Origin: a virus
IMG/VR virus record: IMGVR_UViG_3300044489_000041
Location: 1 to 25,475 of that record
DNA: 25,475 nucleotides
Direction: 5' to 3' (one strand)
The number at the start of each line of letters is the position of its first letter. Position 1 is the first letter of the stretch. Below the pieces are notes generated by a model that saw nothing but the letters and a program-made list of their open reading frames with translations, made no database searches and was not told where the DNA came from. This document shows positions 21,761 to 25,475 of the stretch, in pieces. The translations under genes were made by a program, and so were the position numbers.

Positions 21761-22719
21761 CAACGAGAGCCTCCTTTATCCGCCATCGCCGCCCGGACGT
21801 TCGTGGCCGGGTGCCACTGATAGACGCCGCACTGGTGCCCCACGAAGCGGGCGACGATCCGATCCCCGATGGCATCCTGCATCTGGCCGTCGTCTAGGTT
21901 CGATGTCAGCAGCGTCGGCAGTTCGGTGCGCAGGCGCTTCTGGATCACGTACTCATAGCCCTCGGACGCCACGTACGCGCTGCGGTCGGCGGTGCCGGCG
22001 CCTACGTCGTCCAGGATCAGCCAGGGCACCTTCGCTACACGCTGCCGGTACAGGCGCCAGTCGCTATTCATGTCCCGCAGGCTGTCAGCGAAGTCGGCGC
22101 CTGTGACATACCAGACCCCATCGCCGCGGGCGATCAGGGCCATCGCCGCGCCCTCGGCGAGATGCGACTTGCCGATGCCGGTCTTGCCGCGGATGACCAG
22201 CAGGGGAGGCGCCTGCCGGCCCAGCCATGCCGTGATGGCGCGAACCGCGCCCAGCGCCTTTTCCCGCTCCCGGCCTGCCGCGTGGCGGGTGATGTCGAAG
22301 CTCGCCAGCGTCGCGGGTCGCTGGCCGTCTGCGAAGCCCGCGGCAAGCAGCGTGCCCGCGGTCGGATGATTCAGCACGCAGGACGGGCACTTGGCAGATC
22401 GCCCGGTCGGGTCGACGATCCAGCGCCGATCACCGCAGGTCAGGCAGTCAGGTTCGTCGCGATCCAGCAGACCCACGATCTCAGCCCGCCGGTCGTCGCT
22501 GACGGGTCGACCGTCGCGCGCCTCGACGTTGGCAATGATCGCGGACAGCCGTGTGGCGACCCGCTGGGCCTTGGTGCCTTGTGCCTGCTCTGCCACGTCA
22601 GCCAGCCGGCTAATCTCGGCGGCTTGCTCCGGGGACCATGTGGCGGAAGTCTGAGAAGGGGTTGTCCACGCCTTCGTGAGCGATGTTGACAGGTGCGCGA
22701 TACCCTCGGCTTGTTCCAT
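21760..22719 (-). CDS. DnaC-like helicase loader, AAA+ ATPase
   Basis: The 319-aa product is a DnaC/IstB-type AAA+ ATPase that would load the replicative helicase at the origin. Residues 92-114 hold a zinc finger (CLTC and CPSC). The ATPase part contains Walker A GKTGIGKSH (178-186), Walker B WLILDDVG (233-240) and a sensor-1-like LLTSN (270-274), with an Arg-rich GDRIVARFVG segment (285-294) near the C-terminus. The N-terminal 60 residues are polar and may contact the initiator or helicase. ATG 22719 has a strong GGAGG site, and the gene overlaps the end of the initiator gene by 110 bases. No helicase gene is in the window, so it may load the host's. Confidence 0.87.
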   Translation of the reverse strand: MEQAEGIAHLSTSLTKAWTTPSQTSATWSPEQAAEISRLADVAEQAQGTKAQRVATRLSAIIANVEARDGRPVSDDRRAEIVGLLDRDEPDCLTCGDRRWIVDPTGRSAKCPSCVLNHPTAGTLLAAGFADGQRPATLASFDITRHAAGREREKALGAVRAITAWLGRQAPPLLVIRGKTGIGKSHLAEGAAMALIARGDGVWYVTGADFADSLRDMNSDWRLYRQRVAKVPWLILDDVGAGTADRSAYVASEGYEYVIQKRLRTELPTLLTSNLDDGQMQDAIGDRIVARFVGHQCGVYQWHPATNVRAAMADKGGSR

Positions 22720-23428
22720 TGCTGCCTCCGATCTTGTTTCGTTTCTGTTCCGATAGCGCCCAGTGGACGAACGTCAGGTCGGCACGCTTGTATCTGCCTT
22801 TCAAGTCCGCCCACTTGGACACAAGCGCGGTGGCGGCGAGCAGGGCGTCGGAGTCGGTGACTTGGTGTTCCGCCACTTTCACCATGACCGCCGCGTCCTT
22901 CAAGCAGGGCCAGGAGGGGATTTCGTGAAGGGCCGAGAGCCACTTCGGGTCGTCGGCGTGATCGCGGCTCATGAGTTCGACCTGAGAGGTTTGAAGTGAC
23001 TCCCGTCCTACGGGAGGGGGTTCTGATGGTTCTTCTTCTGACGGTTCTAACACTGATGATTGGGGTGACACAGCTCTGTCACCCGGATTGTCACCCGGTT
23101 GGGCACCGTTTTTGTCACCCGGCTGGACGCCTCCGGGTGACAAATTGTCACCCGGCTGGACAGTCATCTTGAGGCGGTATCGGTTTGGCAGCTGAAGCCC
23201 GGTCGCCTCGTCGCGTCGATGCTCAAGGGTCAAGAGTCCCGCCGCCGCGAACTCTTCGACGTGCCGCATTACTGTGCGGCGGTTCACGGAAGCCTTGTCC
23301 GCAACGCGCTCAAGGCTGGGCCAGCAGACGCCATCGTCGTCGGCGTGGTCGGCGATTGCTATGAGGATGAGTTTGGGTGTTGGTGCGATGCTCAGGGAGA
23401 ATGCCCAGTTGATGGCTCGAATGCTCAT
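22610..23428 (-). CDS. Replication initiator with winged-helix domain and origin inside the gene
   Basis: The 272-aa product has an N-terminal winged helix (residues 17-86: PKLILIAIADHADDDGVCWP, SVNRRTVMRHVEEFAAAGLL, then NRYRLKM), like phage replication initiators related to lambda O and DnaD/DnaB-type organisers. Residues 90-122 are a low-complexity QPGD-repeat linker encoded by DNA iterons. The C-terminal part (150-272) is helical and probably contacts the loader encoded next. ATG 23428 has GAGG upstream. The 118-base leader holds a second operator-like repeat arm. The order initiator, loader matches known phage replication modules. Confidence 0.8.
   Translation of the reverse strand: MSIRAINWAFSLSIAPTPKLILIAIADHADDDGVCWPSLERVADKASVNRRTVMRHVEEFAAAGLLTLEHRRDEATGLQLPNRYRLKMTVQPGDNLSPGGVQPGDKNGAQPGDNPGDRAVSPQSSVLEPSEEEPSEPPPVGRESLQTSQVELMSRDHADDPKWLSALHEIPSWPCLKDAAVMVKVAEHQVTDSDALLAATALVSKWADLKGRYKRADLTFVHWALSEQKRNKIGGSNGTSRGYRAPVNIAHEGVDNPFSDFRHMVPGASRRD
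23062..23155. other. Candidate replication origin: iterons and 23-bp palindrome
   Basis: TGTCACCCGG occurs forward at 23077, 23089, 23113 and 23146, and reversed at 23133; a degenerate reversed copy lies at 23062. The reversed copy and the last forward copy form a perfect 23-bp palindrome with a one-base centre (23133-23155). Copies at 23112 and 23145 share 17 bases. A more A+T-rich stretch (about 23020-23062) flanks the cluster. Iterons inside the initiator gene followed by A+T-rich DNA match the lambda O/ori arrangement. Confidence 0.7.
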
Positions 23429-23484
23429 CGCCTTGCCTCGCAGGGATTCCAGAGAAACAGAACCGCCCCGAATCGAACGCCGAT

Positions 23485-23579
23485 GGATGAGATCAGTGTC
23501 CGGTGCCGGGGCGGGTTCTGCGCGGCTCTGGGCCGCTCGTCTAGACGGCTAGATTCTACACCCGACACTGATCTCATCC
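23485..23579. repeat. Paired inverted operator-like repeat at the early promoter
   Basis: GGATGAGATCAGTGTC (23485-23500) and its exact reverse complement (23564-23579) form 16-bp arms. With flanks they reach 23 bp with two mismatches. One arm overlaps the -35 and spacer of the early promoter, and the other lies about 45 bases inside the transcript. This suits a repressor that binds both sites and loops the DNA. Confidence 0.7.
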
Positions 23580-23581
23580 AA
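23553..23581 (-). promoter_or_regulatory. Early promoter for the replication operon
   Basis: On the minus strand, TTGGAT (23581-23576) is followed by a 17-base spacer and TAGAAT (23558-23553), a close match to the sigma70 -10. The start would be near 23545, at a perfect 10-bp palindrome CGTCTAGACG (23538-23547). The bases AGAATCTAG recur at the candidate late promoter. An operator-like arm covers the -35 and most of the spacer. Confidence 0.62.
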
Positions 23582-23774
23582 CGCGACGGTAGCCTCTCCC
23601 ATGCCACGGCGTCAAGCAGCCTCATTCCGCGCATTCCGCAACCCACGAGGCGAAACTGTCCCTCGCAGTCCTGCGACGTAAACAAAGCTGCGGCGATTGC
23701 GGAACGCGGAGGAGCCAAGGATGGGTCACAGACACCCCCGGCCCCTCGTCCCAGGACCTCCCATCGGGAGGCAA
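23582..23774. other. Non-coding region between recT and the early promoter
   Basis: Open frames here do not look coding. Visible symmetric elements are TCGCAG-TC-CTGCGA (23663-23676), an inverted pair TTCCGCAA (23634-23641) with TTGCGGAA (23697-23704), and a CCTCCC-ATC-GGGAGG hairpin (23757-23771) without a T tract. They may be regulator sites. No transcription regulator gene is visible in the window. Confidence 0.45.
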
Positions 23775-23795
23775 GATAAAAGCGGGCCGCGCCCA
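23773..23795 (-). terminator. Weak terminator candidate after recT
   Basis: Just past the recT stop the minus strand reads GGGC-GCG-GCCC, then GC and TTTTAT. The stem is only four pairs, so this is at best a weak intrinsic terminator separating recT from the replication operon. Confidence 0.35.
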
Positions 23796-24875
23796 TCAGG
23801 CCGGGTCCCTGCGAGCGGGCTGGCTCATCGCTCCCCACGACTCCTCGACTTGCTTCTGAGCCTCGGCCTCCGCCGCGTCCGCGATCTGGCTCCAGTCCTC
23901 CTCGGTCCACTGAGGCCAGCCCTTCTTCGCCAGGGCCGGGAACCGCTGCCCGACCCAGACGTTCCGGGCCTCCTGGAACACCTTGGAGTCGGGCTCGTGG
24001 TCCCCGAACAGGCGGTCCAGCGCGAGGCGGGCGCGCTCGGACTGCTCGCTGCCCGTCGTGCGCGGGATCGCGGGAGCCTTGGCAGGAGCAGGCTTCTCGG
24101 CGCCGGCGTCCTCGGTCTCGGGCACGTCCACCTCAGGAGCGAACGCGTCCAGCTGGGCCTGCCCTGCGTCCGCGAGCTCGTCCGCGGTCACGAGGCGCTG
24201 GTCCTCCACGCTCATCGGGGCGAGCTTCGCGAGGCGCCGTAGCACCGTCTTCTTGGCCATCTCGTGGTAGTCAGTCACCCACGGCCCCTCTGAGCTCGCC
24301 CTGGACCGGCCGCGGACGCGCTCGATCTCGGCCCTGCTCATCACGTCGAAGAGCCTCGTCCCGTCCTTCATGTAGAGGATGGCGTAGGCGCTCGTGAGCA
24401 GCTTCTCGGGGTCGTTCGCTGGGCGGTGCGAGAGCTTGGGCGCGAGGCCGAGCTCGAAGTCAAACTCGTCGCCCTCTCTGACCACGGACGCGAACACCGC
24501 GGACACGCCGTTGGACCTGAGCATGAGCTGGACGAGGCCGCGGTAGCCGAGGATCAGCGTGCACTCGGTCGTGCCCGCCTTGCGGTCCCTGAACGGCACG
24601 AGGTAGGCGTGCCCGAGGCCGTTGTCCACCTCCAGGCCGACCGTCGCGGCCTGGAGCAGGCAGCGGATCAGGCTGACCGGCGTGCACTCCAGGAGCTTCG
24701 GGTTGCGGGAGAGGGACGTGAGCGCGACCGCGGCGAACCGCTCCGGCTTGATGATCGCGGGCAGCATGTTCCTGATGCGCTCGCGGAAGGTCGGATCGTT
24801 CACCCACGCCGCGACCTTGTCGGACGCGGCGGCGGATCGCTTGACGATCTCGCCCGAAGACGTTGTCTGCACCAT
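23796..24875 (-). CDS. recT: RecT-family single-strand annealing protein
   Basis: The 359-aa product is a RecT/RedB-type recombinase that anneals complementary single strands made by the partner exonuclease. Family features are ERIRNMLPAIIKPERFAAVA (32-51), LTSLSRNPKLLECTPVSLI (52-70), QAATVGLEVDNGLGHAYLVPF (75-95, in pieces), LILGYRGLVQLMLRSN (107-122), the EGDEFDFELG turn (134-143) and YHEMAKKTVLRRLAKLAP (203-220). Residues 230-359 form an acidic, Ala/Pro-rich tail with a final helical domain, longer than in typical RecT. It lies directly after a small zinc-ribbon gene and the exonuclease. ATG 24875 or the adjacent GTG 24872 may be used. Confidence 0.92.
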   Translation of the reverse strand: MVQTTSSGEIVKRSAAASDKVAAWVNDPTFRERIRNMLPAIIKPERFAAVALTSLSRNPKLLECTPVSLIRCLLQAATVGLEVDNGLGHAYLVPFRDRKAGTTECTLILGYRGLVQLMLRSNGVSAVFASVVREGDEFDFELGLAPKLSHRPANDPEKLLTSAYAILYMKDGTRLFDVMSRAEIERVRGRSRASSEGPWVTDYHEMAKKTVLRRLAKLAPMSVEDQRLVTADELADAGQAQLDAFAPEVDVPETEDAGAEKPAPAKAPAIPRTTGSEQSERARLALDRLFGDHEPDSKVFQEARNVWVGQRFPALAKKGWPQWTEEDWSQIADAAEAEAQKQVEESWGAMSQPARRDPA

Positions 24876-24879
24876 CTCC

Positions 24880-25017
24880 CTAAACCTCCTCCCCTGCGCT
24901 CGGCAGGTTCTCGTAAACGGGACACGGATCGGGCTTGCACCAGACGCAGATGATCTGGCGGCAACCGCGACATTCGATCTGCTCGCCGACTACGCGATGA
25001 CAGTGGGCACAGGTCAT
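24880..25017 (-). CDS. 45-aa cysteine-rich zinc-binding protein
   Basis: The 45-aa product has seven cysteines: CAHC (3-6), CRGC (16-19), C-x2-C (24-27) and C32, with His5 and His7 nearby, enough for one or two zinc sites, followed by an acidic end (NLPSAGEEV). ATG 25017 overlaps the exonuclease stop as ATGA, and its TAG is five bases before the recT start. It is therefore sandwiched between the two recombination genes and coupled to them. A role as a nucleic-acid or protein adaptor is inferred. It is short enough to be missed by gene callers. Confidence 0.62.
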   Translation of the reverse strand: MTCAHCHRVVGEQIECRGCRQIICVWCKPDPCPVYENLPSAGEEV

Positions 25018-25475
25018 GGCTTCGACCTCCTGAGTACCCTGAACTCTGCCGGGGCTACCGTGTAGCCGCTCCGCTTCTGCGTGCGGAGCGTGAACGCTCG
25101 GGAGCCGTCCGGGAACAGGGCGACCTCGGCGCCCGCGATGGCCGCCTTCAGGACGTTCTCAATCCCGTCAATGCGGTCCTGGAGGAGCCTCGCCTCCTGC
25201 TTCGCCTGGTCAAGCTCGCGGGCCCAGTCGTAAGCGTCTGCGGGCAGCACGACCGACTCGCCTACGGCGGTCACAGGCCAGAGCTTCGCTATCGCCTCGC
25301 TCGTGGCCTCGCTCGCGTCCGCGGGCGGCGGCGAGTCGTCCGTCACGTGCTGCCAGAACGTGCGGCACGCCTCCACGATCTCGCGGATCAGGACCTCATC
25401 GCGCTCCACGTCCGTCCACATGAAGCGATTACCGCCGACCAGGACTCCCACCGAGGCACGGGAAGCCCCGGTCAC
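25014..25475 (-). CDS. YqaJ-type recombination exonuclease, C-terminal part (partial)
   Basis: The window cuts this gene, and 153 C-terminal residues are visible. They resemble the end of YqaJ-like viral 5'-3' exonucleases: the strand VGVLVGGNRFMWTDVERDE, followed by LIREIVEACRTFWQHV, then PPPADASEATSEAI, a coiled segment (ARELDQAKQEARLLQDRIDG) and a final small beta unit (FPDGSRAFTLRTQKRSGYTV). The catalytic acidic residues lie outside the window. Together with RecT downstream it would form an exonuclease-annealase pair like lambda Red. The left edge of the visible frame at 25475 is not a true start. Confidence 0.75.
   Translation of the reverse strand: MTGASRASVGVLVGGNRFMWTDVERDEVLIREIVEACRTFWQHVTDDSPPPADASEATSEAIAKLWPVTAVGESVVLPADAYDWARELDQAKQEARLLQDRIDGIENVLKAAIAGAEVALFPDGSRAFTLRTQKRSGYTVAPAEFRVLRRSKP

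Noticed and set aside
23461-23500. tRNA-like TTCGATTC on the minus strand
   Set aside because: The flanking bases do not pair into a T-arm, and no cloverleaf can be built.
23219-23779. Plus-strand open frame across the early promoter region
   Set aside because: It runs antisense through the initiator's winged helix and across the promoter and operator arms, with no recognisable protein features.
23425-23910. Minus-strand open frame spanning the recT-initiator gap
   Set aside because: It contains the promoter and repeat arms, starts inside recT, and looks like a G+C-rich shadow.

Overview
This window is part of a tailed double-stranded DNA phage genome, or a prophage remnant, from a G+C-rich bacterium. 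I estimate about two-thirds G+C by eye. Tape-measure and tail-tube genes are present and no sheath gene is seen, so a long non-contractile (siphovirus-type) tail is the best reading. Host and lifestyle cannot be settled: no integrase, repressor, portal or terminase lies inside the window.

Layout. Positions 1-651 hold no convincing gene. They do hold a promoter-like site, a tight hairpin and an intrinsic terminator just ahead of the late genes. Positions 652-17334 are a plus-strand late operon in this order: prohead protease fused to a second domain, HK97-type major capsid protein, three small proteins beside the head genes, gp6-like adaptor, gp10-like protein, tail-terminator candidate, two related tail-tube proteins, tail assembly chaperone with a -1 frameshift site, tape measure, a three-repeat beta-rich protein, tail hub, zinc-ribbon protein, a duplicated fibre locus interrupted by a reversed HNH nuclease, and three membrane proteins. 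No endolysin is visible. Positions 17364-25475 are minus-strand early genes: exonuclease (partial), RecT, replication initiator with iterons inside the gene, DnaC-like loader, three tandem HNH nucleases, small proteins, a broken Dam methyltransferase, a RuvC-like resolvase and a second DNA methyltransferase. The two arms converge near 17340-17364.

How it works together. The YqaJ-type exonuclease and RecT form a two-part recombination system. The initiator probably binds repeats in its own gene to start replication and recruit the DnaC-like loader. The resolvase would process branched DNA before packaging. Most minus-strand genes overlap their neighbours by 1-8 bases (GTGA, ATGA or TGATG junctions), so they are probably one translationally coupled unit. 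It would start from the promoter near 23545, which is flanked by two copies of an operator-like sequence in opposite orientation.

Most notable: the iteron cluster and 23-bp palindrome (23062-23155), the paired inverted operators (23485-23579), the promoter-hairpin-terminator leader (532-640), the Dam pseudogene with one stop and one frameshift that still keeps both coupled junctions, and several very small genes including two zinc-ribbon ORFs. I saw no anti-phage defence system, CRISPR array or tRNA.
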